From Quadrisphaera sp. RL12-1S (lineage in GTDB: Bacteria; Actinomycetota; Actinomycetes; Actinomycetales; Quadrisphaeraceae), in contig NZ_JACNME010000013.1 in assembly GCF_014270065.1 (NCBI RefSeq), positions 1 through 64,000 of the forward strand: a DNA stretch of 64,000 nucleotides, given 5' to 3'. Positions 50,798 to 58,571 of the stretch are shown piece by piece. Made by a program: the position numbers and the translations under genes. Numbering within the stretch: the first letter of the stretch is position 1; the number at the start of each line of letters is the position of its first letter. Under the pieces are notes generated by a model. It was given only the letters and a program-made list of their open reading frames with translations. It had not been told where the DNA came from and did not search any database.

Positions 50798-51735
50798 GCG
50801 CGGGCTCCTGCCGTCTCGAGGGTCGGGTGCGCGGTGCGGTGGGTGGGGTCGTCGTCGTCCTGGTCGGCGCCGTGGGCGGCGACCACGTCCTGCAGACTCG
50901 CCTGCTCGACCTGCGCGCCCGCGGTCCGTGCGGCTGCTGCTGCCTCCGGCGTCAGCGGTGCCTCCACGGTGGTGGAGCGCAGCCCGCCCAGCCGGCTGCT
51001 CGTCAGCACCGGCAGCCCCGCGGTGAGACCGTCGACGACGACGGCGGGGCCGCTGACCGTGTACGCGGCGCTGCGCGCCTCGTCGAGGCTGCAGTCGCGC
51101 ACCACGCGGCCGCCCTCGAGCACCACCACGTGGTCGAGCAGCGCCTCCATCTCGTCCACCAGGTGGGTGGAGACCAGCACCGTGCGCGGGTGCTCGGCGA
51201 GGTCTGCCACCAGCTGGGCGTAGAAGGTGCGCCGCGCGCCTGCGTCCAGACCCAGGTACGGCTCGTCGAAGACCGTCAGGGGCGCCCGCGAGCACAGCCC
51301 CAGCACGATGCCCAGCGCGGACAGCTGACCGCGGGAGTACTTCTTGACGTCGGTGCGCGCCGGCAGCCTGAACGCGTCGACCAGCTCGGCGGCGCGCTCG
51401 CGGTCCCACCGCTCGTGGAAGCGCGGGGCCACGGCCAGGACGTGCCGGAGGCGGAAGTCGTCGGGGTAGCGCTGGTCGTCCCGGACCAGGCTCACCGCGC
51501 TGGTGGTGGGCGCGTGGGTGAACGGGTCCCGCCCGAACACCTCGACCCGTCCGGCCGTGGGCCTGTCGTGCCCGGCGGCCAGCGACATCAGCGTGGTCTT
51601 GCCGGCGCCGTTGCGCCCCAGCAGGCCGCAGACCGTGCCGTGCGGCACCTCGAGGCTGACGTCGCTCAGGGCCGCGGTCTGGCCGAAGGTCCGGCTGACG
51701 CCGCGGAGGCGGAGGGCTGGCTCGTCGGTGGTCAC
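50794..51735 (-). CDS. ABC transporter ATP-binding protein
   Basis: 313 residues. Walker A is GRNGAGKTT at about residues 41-49, the signature is weak (KKYSRGQLSALGI), Walker B is LTVFDEPYLGLD and the switch VLVSTHL. The C-terminal 95 residues form an extra domain usual in the YtrB/antibiotic-exporter ATPases. Start overlaps the GntR stop and stop overlaps the permease start (ATGA at both ends), so the three are cotranscribed. Confidence 0.9.
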   Translation of the reverse strand: MTTDEPALRLRGVSRTFGQTAALSDVSLEVPHGTVCGLLGRNGAGKTTLMSLAAGHDRPTAGRVEVFGRDPFTHAPTTSAVSLVRDDQRYPDDFRLRHVLAVAPRFHERWDRERAAELVDAFRLPARTDVKKYSRGQLSALGIVLGLCSRAPLTVFDEPYLGLDAGARRTFYAQLVADLAEHPRTVLVSTHLVDEMEALLDHVVVLEGGRVVRDCSLDEARSAAYTVSGPAVVVDGLTAGLPVLTSSRLGGLRSTTVEAPLTPEAAAAARTAGAQVEQASLQDVVAAHGADQDDDDPTHRTAHPTLETAGARA

Positions 51736-52208
51736 AGGGGACTCCTCTCGCGGGTGGTGGCGGGCCCTCGCTGCTGGGGGGCTCCTGAGGACGGCGGGAC
51801 CGGCGCTGCGGCGGGCTGGGCTGCGGGCTGGGCTGCGGGCTGGGCTGCGGGCTGCGCTGCGCGCTCGGTGATGAGCCGCTGGACCTCGTCGAGGCCCAGG
51901 CCCAGCGCCCGGGCCTCGTCGAGCAGCGGTGCGACGAAGGCGTCGGAGAACCGGGCGGTGCGGTCGGCCAGGAGCGCGGCGCGCGCGCCCTCGCTGACGA
52001 ACATCCCGAGCCCGCGGCGCTTGTGCAGCAGCCCCCTCTCCACCAGCAGGTTCACGCCCTTGCCGACGGTGGCCGGGTTGATGCGGTGGAACGCCGCGAG
52101 CTCGGTGGTGGAGGGCACCTGCGCGCCCTCGGGGTAGGCGCCGGCGGCGATGCCGTCGGCGACCTGGTCGGCGATCTGCTGGAAGATCGGTCGTCCGTCG
52201 TCGATCAC
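51732..52208 (-). CDS. GntR-family regulator, YtrA subfamily
   Basis: DNA-binding protein of 158 residues. The winged helix at residues 5-75 (PIFQQIADQVADGIAAGAYP, STTELAAFHRINPATVGKGV) is followed by a short dimerisation helix pair, as in YtrA. The C-terminus is a low-complexity tail of four to five AAQP units. The GTG at 52208 has AAGGAGG 5 nt upstream. It probably represses its own ABC operon through the dyad at 52225-52242. Confidence 0.92.
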   Translation of the reverse strand: MIDDGRPIFQQIADQVADGIAAGAYPEGAQVPSTTELAAFHRINPATVGKGVNLLVERGLLHKRRGLGMFVSEGARAALLADRTARFSDAFVAPLLDEARALGLGLDEVQRLITERAAQPAAQPAAQPAAQPAAAPVPPSSGAPQQRGPATTRERSPL

Positions 52209-52224
52209 ACTGCCTCCTTGGTTC

Positions 52225-52242
52225 GTTAGTCGAGTAACTAAC
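52225..52242. promoter_or_regulatory. YtrA-type operator
   Basis: GTTAGT-N6-ACTAAC is a perfect 6-6-6 dyad lying 17 nt before the regulator start, as expected for an autoregulated YtrA operon. Confidence 0.7.
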
Positions 52243-52302
52243 CAGGTAACCGGGGCGGCGTCAACACCCCGCGGTGCGTTCTCTGGTGTGCGCTGCCGCG
52301 AC

Positions 52303-52373
52303 GTGTCGGAACCCCGTCGCGAGGTGTCGGAACCCGGGCCCCGTTCCGGCACGACGCGACGGGGTTCCGACAC
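52303..52373. repeat. Long inverted repeat between divergent genes
   Basis: GTGTCGGAACCCCGTCGCG (52303-52321) is exactly inverted at 52355-52373. A diverged inner copy (GGTGTCGGAACCCGG) lies at 52323-52337. It sits between the GntR operon and the gene at 52508. Confidence 0.85.
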
Positions 52374-52493
52374 CTCCTGACAGCGACTCGGCAGATCGCG
52401 CCCGCCACCCGCCGGCCGCCACCCGCCGGCCGGCCCGCACTGCCGCCGCAGGTGCTGCTGGGCGCGCAGCGGCCCGCTGTCACCGTGCGGGTC

Positions 52494-52499
52494 TAGCGT
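52494..52499 (+). promoter_or_regulatory. TAGCGT -10 box
   Basis: TAGCGT ends 8 nt before the GTG at 52508. It is the same leaderless layout seen upstream of the gene at 22348. Confidence 0.5.
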
Positions 52500-52507
52500 C
52501 GGTGGGT

Positions 52508-53497
52508 GTGACCGACGACGAGGTCCTCACGTGGCTGCTCGACTCCGACCCGGCGCTGCGCTGGCAGGTCCAGCGCGATCTCGCCGGCGAGCCCCAGGAG
52601 GTCTGGGAGGCCACGCGCGCCCGCACGGCCACCGAGGGCTTCGGCGCCCGCCTGCTGGCCCTCCAGGACGACGACGGCCAGTGGGCGGGCGGACCCTTCT
52701 TCCCCCGCGAGGTCCGCGAGGGCACCTTCCCCGACGAGCCCGGCCAGCCCTACACCGCCACCACGTGGTCGCTGAACCAGCTGCGGGAGTGGGGCGTGCC
52801 CGCCTCCGCGCTGCGGCCCGGCACCGCCGAGCTGCTCGCCGCCGTGCGCTGGGAGTACGAGGACCTGCCGTTCTGGGGCGGCGAGGTGGACGTGTGCATC
52901 AACGCCTTCACCCTCGCCAACGGGGCGTGGCTCGGCGCCGACGTCTCCGCTGTCGAGGCGTGGTTCCCCGCCCACCAGCTCGACGACGGCGGGTGGAACT
53001 GCGAGTGGGTGGAGGGCTCGACCCACGGCTCCTTCCACTCCACCCTCAACGCGGTGGTCGGCCTGCTCGACCACGAGCAGCGCACCGGCGGCTCCGACGC
53101 GCTGCGGGCCGCCCGCCACCGCGGCGAGCAGTACCTGCTCGACCGCCACCTCCTGCGTCGGCTCAGCACCGGGGAGCCGCTGGGGCCCTGGGCCACCCAC
53201 TTCGCCTACCCGTACCGGTGGACCTACAGCGCCCTGCGCGCCGCCGACCACCTGCGCGCGGCGGCCCTGCGCGACGGGCGCACTCCCGACCCGCGGCTCT
53301 CCGAGGCGATCGCGGTGGTCCGTGCCGCGCGCGACGACGACGGCACCTGGCACCAGCAGGGACGCCATCCCGGACGCGTGTGGTTCGACGTCGACAGCGG
53401 GGTCGGTGAGCCGTCGCGGTGGCTGACGTTCCACGCGCTGAGGCTGCTGGCGTGGTGGGACGGGCCGGTCGTCGAGGAGCATCCGGCTGGGGGATGA
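52508..53497 (+). CDS. Prenyltransferase/squalene-cyclase-like alpha-toroid protein
   Basis: 329 residues rich in the aromatic and Gly motifs of alpha/alpha toroids: DDDGQWAGGPFF at about 58-69, QLDDGGWNCEWVEGSTHGSF at about 160-179, and RDDDGTWHQQGRHPGRVWFD near 280. No DxDD catalytic acid motif of squalene-hopene cyclase is evident, so a cyclase reaction is not claimed. The GTG at 52508 follows the TAGCGT box by 8 nt. The AAA ATPase gene follows by 35 bp. Confidence 0.75.
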   Translation: MTDDEVLTWLLDSDPALRWQVQRDLAGEPQEVWEATRARTATEGFGARLLALQDDDGQWAGGPFFPREVREGTFPDEPGQPYTATTWSLNQLREWGVPASALRPGTAELLAAVRWEYEDLPFWGGEVDVCINAFTLANGAWLGADVSAVEAWFPAHQLDDGGWNCEWVEGSTHGSFHSTLNAVVGLLDHEQRTGGSDALRAARHRGEQYLLDRHLLRRLSTGEPLGPWATHFAYPYRWTYSALRAADHLRAAALRDGRTPDPRLSEAIAVVRAARDDDGTWHQQGRHPGRVWFDVDSGVGEPSRWLTFHALRLLAWWDGPVVEEHPAGG

Positions 53498-53532
53498 CGC
53501 GCAGAGGTGATCACCGCCCCCACCATGCAGGG

Positions 53533-55086
53533 GTGACGGACGCCGACAGCCCCGACAGCACGGCCAGCCCCAGCGACGACCGCGCCGACCTCGCCCGCGC
53601 CGTCGTCGGCTTCATCGAGTGGGCGCACGAGACGAGCGGCCAGCGGCTGCAGCCCCTCGTGCGGCGCCTGCGCGACCACGTGGGCGAGGGGGCGCTCGAC
53701 CAACCGGTGGTCACCAAGGACCTGTCCGCCTTCGAGCGCGTCAACCTGCAGCTGGCGCTGGACCAGTGGCTCGCCGAGCCCGCCCGTTCGGTGGAGGTCC
53801 TGGGCTACTCGATGCCGCCGGGCTGGGCCGAGGTCGACGTCCTGCAGATCCTGCACGGCGCGCACCTGCCGCCGATGCGCGCGACGGCGCCCGCCGTCGA
53901 CGACCTCCCGTCAGGGCCCGGTCGCACCACGGCCGTGTGGAGCGCGGTGCTCCTGCTGGTGGACGACCACCGGGGCCGCCACGTGGTGCACGTCAGGGCG
54001 CCCGACGCGCGGCACGGGCAGCAGTCGCTGACGGTGGAGGTCGCCGGGCTGCCCACGGACCAGGCGCAGGCGCTGCTGGGCGAGCTCGAGGCCCTGCGCT
54101 CCTCCAGGAACGTCTACCGCGGCCAGGTGCTCGAGCTGGGAGCGGACCCCCAGGGCTGCCTCACGGTCCGCTTCCCCGAGCTGCCGCGCACCGAGCGCGA
54201 CGACGTGATCCTTCCCGACGCGGTGCTCGCGCGGGTGGAGCGGCACACGCTCGCCGTCGCCGCCCGCCGCGAGGTGCTCCGGGCCAGCGGCCAGCACCTC
54301 AAGCGCGGTCTGCTGCTCTACGGGCCGCCGGGCACCGGCAAGACCCACACCACCCGCTACGTCGTGACGCACCTGCCCGGCACCACGGCGCTGCTGCTGT
54401 CCGGACGCGCCCTGCACCTCATCGGGGCGGTGGCGGAGATGGCCCGCGAGCTCCAGCCGGCGGTGCTCGTCCTGGAGGACGTCGACCTCGTCGCCGAGGA
54501 CCGCTCCTACGGCGGCGAGACCAACCCCGTCCTGTTCGAGCTCCTCGACGCGATGGACGGCGCCGCCGCCGACGCGGACCTGCTGTTCCTGCTGACCACC
54601 AACCGCGCCGAGGCCCTCGAGCGGGCGCTCGCGGCGCGACCGGGGCGCGTGGACGTGGCGCTGCAGATCGGGTTGCCGGACGCGGACGCACGCCGGCGCC
54701 TGCTGCGCCTCTACGCCCGCTCCGTGCCGCTGACGGCGGCGGACGACGTGGTGGAGGAGGTGGTGTCCCGCACCGAGGGCGTGACCGCGTCCTTCGTCAA
54801 GGAGCTGGTCCGCCGGGCGGTGCTCGACGCGGCGCTGGCGCACGAAGACGCCGCGAGCGGAGGGGCCGCCGTCCGCGAGGTCAGCGGCCAGAACCTGCGC
54901 AACGCCCTGGACGACCTGCTGGACTCCACCCAGACCCTCACCCGAGCCCTGCTCGGCGTCCCCGTCGGTGAGGGGGCGCAGCCGCTGTCACCGGCGCGGG
55001 ACGGCCTGGTGTCCGCCGTCGACGACGTCGTGACGGAGCAGGAGGAGCGCTCGCGGGCGGCCGGGCCCCGCCAGGACCCGCACTGA
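53533..55086 (+). CDS. AAA-family ATPase
   Basis: 517 residues. The AAA module begins at about residue 255: Walker A LYGPPGTGKTHTTRYV, Walker B PAVLVLEDVDLVAED, sensor 1 LLFLLTTNRAE and an arginine finger region ARPGRVDVALQIGLPD. The first 230 residues form a unique N-terminal domain without a known name. It resembles FtsH/proteasomal-ATPase-like AAA modules but has no protease domain. The GTG at 53533 begins MTDADSPD. A perfect terminator follows at 55093. Confidence 0.85.
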   Translation: MTDADSPDSTASPSDDRADLARAVVGFIEWAHETSGQRLQPLVRRLRDHVGEGALDQPVVTKDLSAFERVNLQLALDQWLAEPARSVEVLGYSMPPGWAEVDVLQILHGAHLPPMRATAPAVDDLPSGPGRTTAVWSAVLLLVDDHRGRHVVHVRAPDARHGQQSLTVEVAGLPTDQAQALLGELEALRSSRNVYRGQVLELGADPQGCLTVRFPELPRTERDDVILPDAVLARVERHTLAVAARREVLRASGQHLKRGLLLYGPPGTGKTHTTRYVVTHLPGTTALLLSGRALHLIGAVAEMARELQPAVLVLEDVDLVAEDRSYGGETNPVLFELLDAMDGAAADADLLFLLTTNRAEALERALAARPGRVDVALQIGLPDADARRRLLRLYARSVPLTAADDVVEEVVSRTEGVTASFVKELVRRAVLDAALAHEDAASGGAAVREVSGQNLRNALDDLLDSTQTLTRALLGVPVGEGAQPLSPARDGLVSAVDDVVTEQEERSRAAGPRQDPH

Positions 55087-55092
55087 CCCCAC

Positions 55093-55140
55093 GTGATCAT
55101 GGGCGTCGTGCGCAGGAGTGCGCACGACGCCCATGATCAC
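55093..55140. terminator. Perfect 22-bp-stem hairpin built from the GATC repeat
   Basis: GTGATCATGGGCGTCGTGCG at 55093-55112, extended to 55114, is the exact reverse complement of 55119-55140, with a 4-nt loop. It lies between the convergent AAA ATPase (stop 55086) and ene-reductase (stop 55156), so it can end both transcripts. Confidence 0.85.
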
Positions 55141-55155
55141 GGACGGGGAGGTGGG

Positions 55156-56229
55156 TCAGAGGGCGAGGCGCGGGTAGTCGGTGTAGCCCTGCGCGCCGCC
55201 GCCGTAGAACGTGGAGCTGTCAGGCTCGTTCTCGTCGGCCCCCACGCGCCAGCGCTCCGCGAGGTCGGGGTTGGCGATGACGGGGCGGCCCACCGCCACG
55301 GCGTCGGCGACGCCGTCCGCCACCAGCTGCTGGGCGGTCTCGCGGGTGCTCGGCGCGCCGAAGCCGTTGTTGGCCACGAGCGGGGCGCCGACGCGGCGGC
55401 GCAGGTCCTGCACGAGGTGGCCGCCGAGGTCGGCGTGGAGCACGGACAGGTACGCCAGGTCGAGGTCGGCGATGCCGGTGGCGAGCGCCGCGTAGGTGGC
55501 GGCGACGTCGTCGGCGTCCTTCTCCCAGACGTCCTGGATGTTGTGGGCGGGGCTGATGCGCAGCCCCGTGCGGCCGGCGCCGACGGCCTCGGCCACGGCG
55601 CGGACGGTCTCCACCACGAAGCGTGCGCGGGCCTCCGGCGAGCCGCCGTACAGGTCGGTGCGGGTGTTGGAGGCGGGGGAGAGGAACTCGTGCAGCAGGT
55701 AGCCGTTGGCGCCGTGCACCTCCACGCCGTCCAGGCCGGCGGCCACGGCGCGCTTCGAGGCGGTCACGAACTGCTCGCGCACCTCCTCGATCTCGTCGAG
55801 GGTCAGCGCGTGGGGCGCCTGGTACGGCTGCTTGCCGTGGGGACCGTGCACCTCGCCGTCGATGGCGACCGCGCTGGGAGCCACGATCCGGTCGGTGCCG
55901 GTGATGTCGACGTGCGAGACGCGGCCGGCGTGCATGACCTGCATGACGATGGTGCCGCCGGCCTCGTGCACGGCCTCGGCGACGCGGCCCCAGGCGTCCT
56001 GCTGCTCGTCGGTGGTGATGCCCGGCTGACCGGGGTAGCCCTGGCCCTCCTTGGCGGGGTAGGTGCCCTCGGTGACGATCAGGCCGAGGCTCGCGCGCTG
56101 CGCGTACATCTCGGCCACCAGGTCACCCGGCACCCCGGCCTCGCCGGAGCGCAGGCGCGTCAGGGGCGCCATGACGATGCGGTTGGACAGCTTGAGGTCG
56201 CCGAACACGGCGGGGGTGAAGAGATCCAC
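55156..56229 (-). CDS. Old Yellow Enzyme-family ene-reductase
   Basis: FMN-dependent, NAD(P)H-using alkene reductase of 357 residues with a TIM barrel. NRIVMAPLTRLRSGE at about residues 17-31, the catalytic-site HAGRVSH and GVEVHGANGYLLHEFLSPAS with ANNGFG complete the pattern. It reduces activated C=C bonds and nitro or nitrate esters. The GTG at 56229 begins VDLFTPAVFGDLKL, the usual start of the family; an ATG at 56268 would add 13 residues. An OhrR-like regulator lies just upstream on the same strand. Confidence 0.92.
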   Translation of the reverse strand: MDLFTPAVFGDLKLSNRIVMAPLTRLRSGEAGVPGDLVAEMYAQRASLGLIVTEGTYPAKEGQGYPGQPGITTDEQQDAWGRVAEAVHEAGGTIVMQVMHAGRVSHVDITGTDRIVAPSAVAIDGEVHGPHGKQPYQAPHALTLDEIEEVREQFVTASKRAVAAGLDGVEVHGANGYLLHEFLSPASNTRTDLYGGSPEARARFVVETVRAVAEAVGAGRTGLRISPAHNIQDVWEKDADDVAATYAALATGIADLDLAYLSVLHADLGGHLVQDLRRRVGAPLVANNGFGAPSTRETAQQLVADGVADAVAVGRPVIANPDLAERWRVGADENEPDSSTFYGGGAQGYTDYPRLAL

Positions 56230-56280
56230 GGTGTGTGCCAACGACCGGCCGTGGGCGATGTGTTCCAACGTTCAACGACA

Positions 56281-56294
56281 GTGGCGATCGCCAC
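56281..56294. promoter_or_regulatory. Perfect 14-bp palindrome upstream of the ene-reductase
   Basis: GTGGCGATCGCCAC lies between the MarR stop (56307) and the reductase start (56229). It may be an operator for an internal promoter. The protein binding it is not known. Confidence 0.45.
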
Positions 56295-56306
56295 AGATCG
56301 GCGTCG

Positions 56307-56810
56307 TCAGGTTTGGGGCCGGCCCGGCGGGGGAGGCCCGGCGGCCGTGGCCGCGGAGATCACCGCGGTGAGGGAGTCGCGCAGGGCCACGAGGTCGCCG
56401 ACGTCCATCCCCAGTCGCGCCATCACCGCGCGCGGCACGGCCAGCGCCTCCTCGCGCAGTGCCGCCCCCCGCTCGGTGAGCTCGACGACGACGACGCGCT
56501 CGTCCCGCTCGTCGCGGGCCTTGGTGACCAGGCCCGTGCCGGCCAGGCGCTTGAGGAGCGGCGAGAGGGTGCCGGAGTCGAGCTGGAGCAGTCCGCCGAG
56601 CTCCTTCACGGTCAGGCGGCGGTGCTGCCAGAGCGCCAGCATCACCAGGTACTGCGGGTGGGTGAGGCCCAGCGGCTCCAGGACCGGCCGGTAGAGCGCG
56701 ATGACGCTGCGCGCGGCCACCGCCAGCGCGAAGCAGACCTGCTGGTCGAGGGCGAGCAGGTCCGTCGGCTCCGTCGGGGCCGGCTGGGCACCGGGCGCGC
56801 TGGTCGTCAC
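56307..56810 (-). CDS. MarR-family regulator, OhrR-like
   Basis: 167-residue winged-helix regulator. The N-terminal LDQQVCFALAVAARSVIALY and LGLTHPQYLVMLALWQHRRL match OhrR, whose single reactive cysteine sits at the same place (here about residue 26), so peroxide or electrophile sensing is likely. The wing region KARDERDERVVVVELTERG is intact. It heads an operon with the ene-reductase and probably represses both itself and the gene at 56882 via the dyad at 56845-56858. The ohr peroxidase gene itself is not present. Confidence 0.88.
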   Translation of the reverse strand: MTTSAPGAQPAPTEPTDLLALDQQVCFALAVAARSVIALYRPVLEPLGLTHPQYLVMLALWQHRRLTVKELGGLLQLDSGTLSPLLKRLAGTGLVTKARDERDERVVVVELTERGAALREEALAVPRAVMARLGMDVGDLVALRDSLTAVISAATAAGPPPPGRPQT

Positions 56811-56844
56811 AGGGGCCAGCCTACCGACCAGTGGCGTACCATCT

Positions 56845-56858
56845 GGTTGTACACAACC
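56845..56858. promoter_or_regulatory. Candidate MarR/OhrR operator
   Basis: GGTTGT-AC-ACAACC is a 14-bp dyad with perfect 6-bp arms, between the divergent OhrR-like gene (GTG 56810) and the small gene at 56882. It resembles the TGT-ACA style of OhrR boxes. Confidence 0.6.
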
Positions 56859-56881
56859 GATCAGGTGGGGGAGTGGGCGAC

Positions 56882-57124
56882 GTGTCGTTCCTGCGCAGGG
56901 TGTTCGGCCGGCTCGACCGCGCCGTCGGCTCCGTTGAGCAGAACCTGAAGGCCGTCTACGGAGGGGCCCAGGTGGACGAGCAGCAGGCGGGGACCCAGGC
57001 CGCCCGCGCCGAGCACCGCCTGACGGGTGTGCAGGGCCAGTTCGAGGTGCACCGGGACGCCACCGGCCGCACGTACCTCGTCTCCAAGCCGCCGTCGCGC
57101 GAGGGCGCAGGCGACGAGGAGTGA
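56882..57124 (+). CDS. Small protein of unknown function
   Basis: 80 residues, charged, no membrane helix. An N-terminal amphipathic helix (LRRVFGRLDRAVGSVEQNLK) is followed by a Gln/Ala-rich linker and a C-terminal strand pair (QGQFEVHRDATGRTYLVSK). The GTG at 56882 has GGGGGAG 8 nt upstream; GTG 56873 is an alternative. It is divergent from the OhrR-like gene and may be under its control. No family recognised. Confidence 0.6.
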   Translation: MSFLRRVFGRLDRAVGSVEQNLKAVYGGAQVDEQQAGTQAARAEHRLTGVQGQFEVHRDATGRTYLVSKPPSREGAGDEE

Positions 57125-57140
57125 CGAGGAGCGACGGCGC

Positions 57141-57440
57141 TCAGGGGGAGTCCGGCACCTCGAACTGCACCCTCACGATCTGCTCGCACAGCGGCGCGAA
57201 GAGCTCCCGGCGGATGCGGTTGTGCTCCTCGTCGACGTCGTAGGTGCGGTAGCTGGCCTCGTCCACCCAGTCGTTGGTGATGGCGAAGTCCCACGGCTGG
57301 TCGCGCAGGCGCAGGTCCGTCCCCACCCGGCACGCCAGCCGGCCAGCGGACTCGAGGGCCGCGACGGCGTCGAGCCCCGGTTGCACCTCCGCCAGGGCCA
57401 CGCCCTCGCGGAGCTTGCCGACCACCACGTTGCGGATCAC
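57141..57440 (-). CDS. Stress-responsive A/B-barrel (Dabb) domain protein
   Basis: 99-residue single-domain protein with the dimeric alpha/beta barrel pattern: IRNVVVGKLREGVALAEVQP at the start, DFAITNDWVDEASYRTYDVD in the middle, and LCEQIVRVQFEV at the end. The family has no uniform reaction; some members are cyclases or stress proteins. The GTG at 57440 is the start. It converges on the small gene ending at 57124. Confidence 0.8.
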   Translation of the reverse strand: MIRNVVVGKLREGVALAEVQPGLDAVAALESAGRLACRVGTDLRLRDQPWDFAITNDWVDEASYRTYDVDEEHNRIRRELFAPLCEQIVRVQFEVPDSP

Positions 57441-57482
57441 CGGGCCACGGTCGCACGCCGCGGCTCCTGCCGCCCCTGGTGG

Positions 57483-58418
57483 TCAGGTGCAGGCGACGCC
57501 GTCCCCGTCCCGGTCCAGCCGGGGGTTCCAGCCCGGGTCGCCGCTGTGCAGCGGGGTCGCCCCGGCGGCCTTCGCGGCGGAGCAGCTCCCGTACGGAGCG
57601 GTCGTCGCCGAGGCTGACGCCGTCGTCGTCGCCCCCGACGGCGCAGTCGACGGTCGCGGGCCGACCCCGCCGTCGTCGCGCGGCAGGTGCTCGCCCGGGC
57701 AGGTGCTCAGCACGTCGGCCATCGCGTCGTGCTCGGCCTGCGTGACCCAGACCCCGTACTTGACCTTCACCGCGATCTGCCGCGCCACGTACTGGCACCG
57801 GAAGCCCTTGTTGGGCGGCAGCCACGTGGCGGCGTCGCCGTCGCCCTTCGCCGCGTTCAGCGGCCCGTCCACGGCGAGCAGGTTCAGCGGGTCGTTGGCG
57901 AACTGCTCCCGCTTCTCCAGCGGCCACTGCTGCGCCCCGGTCTGCCACGCGTCGGACAGCGCCACGAGGTGGTCGATCTGCACCTCGGAGCTGCGCGGCC
58001 CGCGCTGGAACCGGATCTGCTTGGGCGTGTACGGGTCCACCAGCACCCCGCTGGAGACCTGGCAGGGATCGGTGCGGCTGTAGACGACGTCGGTCATGTC
58101 CCGCGCCAGCACGTCGTCCCGGGTGTCGCAGCCGTTCGCGTCGACGTCCTGCCACGCCTGCCCGAACTGCTCGCGCGAGTACCCGGTCTTCGGCGCCTTG
58201 CCCTTGACCGGCAGCGTCGCCAGCGCGGCCGCGGCGGAACCCGCGGGTGCCGGCTGCGTGCTGCGCTGCCCGGACCCGAGCAGGTCCGCGAGGCCGCCGA
58301 GGCCACCGGCGGAGCGGGCGATGAGCACGAGGAGCACGACGAGGACGACCGCGACGACGACGACGCCGACGCGCGACCGCACAGGACGGGTGGCCCCCCG
58401 GGGGGAAGTCCGGGACAC
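57483..58418 (-). CDS. Secreted or membrane-anchored HNH-type nuclease with excalibur domain
   Basis: 311 residues. An N-terminal membrane anchor (VGVVVVAVVLVVLLVLIARS at about 17-36) is followed by a GmrSD/DUF1524-type nuclease domain: SSEVQIDHLVALSDAWQTGA at about 145-164 holds the His, and FANDPLNLLAVDGPLNAAKG the Asn. The last 35 residues form an excalibur calcium-binding motif, GWNPRLDRDGDGVACT. Extracellular DNA or RNA degradation is inferred. The ATG at 58418 is used. It stands alone. Confidence 0.87.
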   Translation of the reverse strand: MSRTSPRGATRPVRSRVGVVVVAVVLVVLLVLIARSAGGLGGLADLLGSGQRSTQPAPAGSAAAALATLPVKGKAPKTGYSREQFGQAWQDVDANGCDTRDDVLARDMTDVVYSRTDPCQVSSGVLVDPYTPKQIRFQRGPRSSEVQIDHLVALSDAWQTGAQQWPLEKREQFANDPLNLLAVDGPLNAAKGDGDAATWLPPNKGFRCQYVARQIAVKVKYGVWVTQAEHDAMADVLSTCPGEHLPRDDGGVGPRPSTAPSGATTTASASATTAPYGSCSAAKAAGATPLHSGDPGWNPRLDRDGDGVACT

Positions 58419-58541
58419 GCGCCGAGCCTGTCACGCCAGCCCCTCCCCGCGCAGCGCCACCGCCGGCACCTGTGGACGGGCGAGGCCGTGCGCCTCGTCG
58501 TCGTCGTCGACCTGTGGACGCATGGCAGCACCTCTTGAACC

Positions 58542-58565
58542 ATTCGTAGCATTAATGCTACGAAT
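58542..58565. promoter_or_regulatory. Perfect 24-bp palindromic operator over a promoter
   Basis: ATTCGTAGCATT and its exact complement AATGCTACGAAT abut at 58542-58565. A TTGAAC -35 (58535-58540) and a TACGAA -10 (58559-58564) are spaced by 18 bp, so the palindrome covers the -10. It ends 6 nt before the XRE gene. Autorepression is very likely. Confidence 0.85.
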
Positions 58566-58571
58566 AGAGGC

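Noticed and set aside
51790-51860. Short tandem repeat GGGCTGGGCTGC as an intergenic element
   Set aside because: It lies inside the GntR frame and encodes the AAQP tail.
56281-56294. GCGATCGC core as a HIP1 element
   Set aside because: HIP1 is cyanobacterial and frequent there; a single copy in a promoter gap is better read as an operator or chance.
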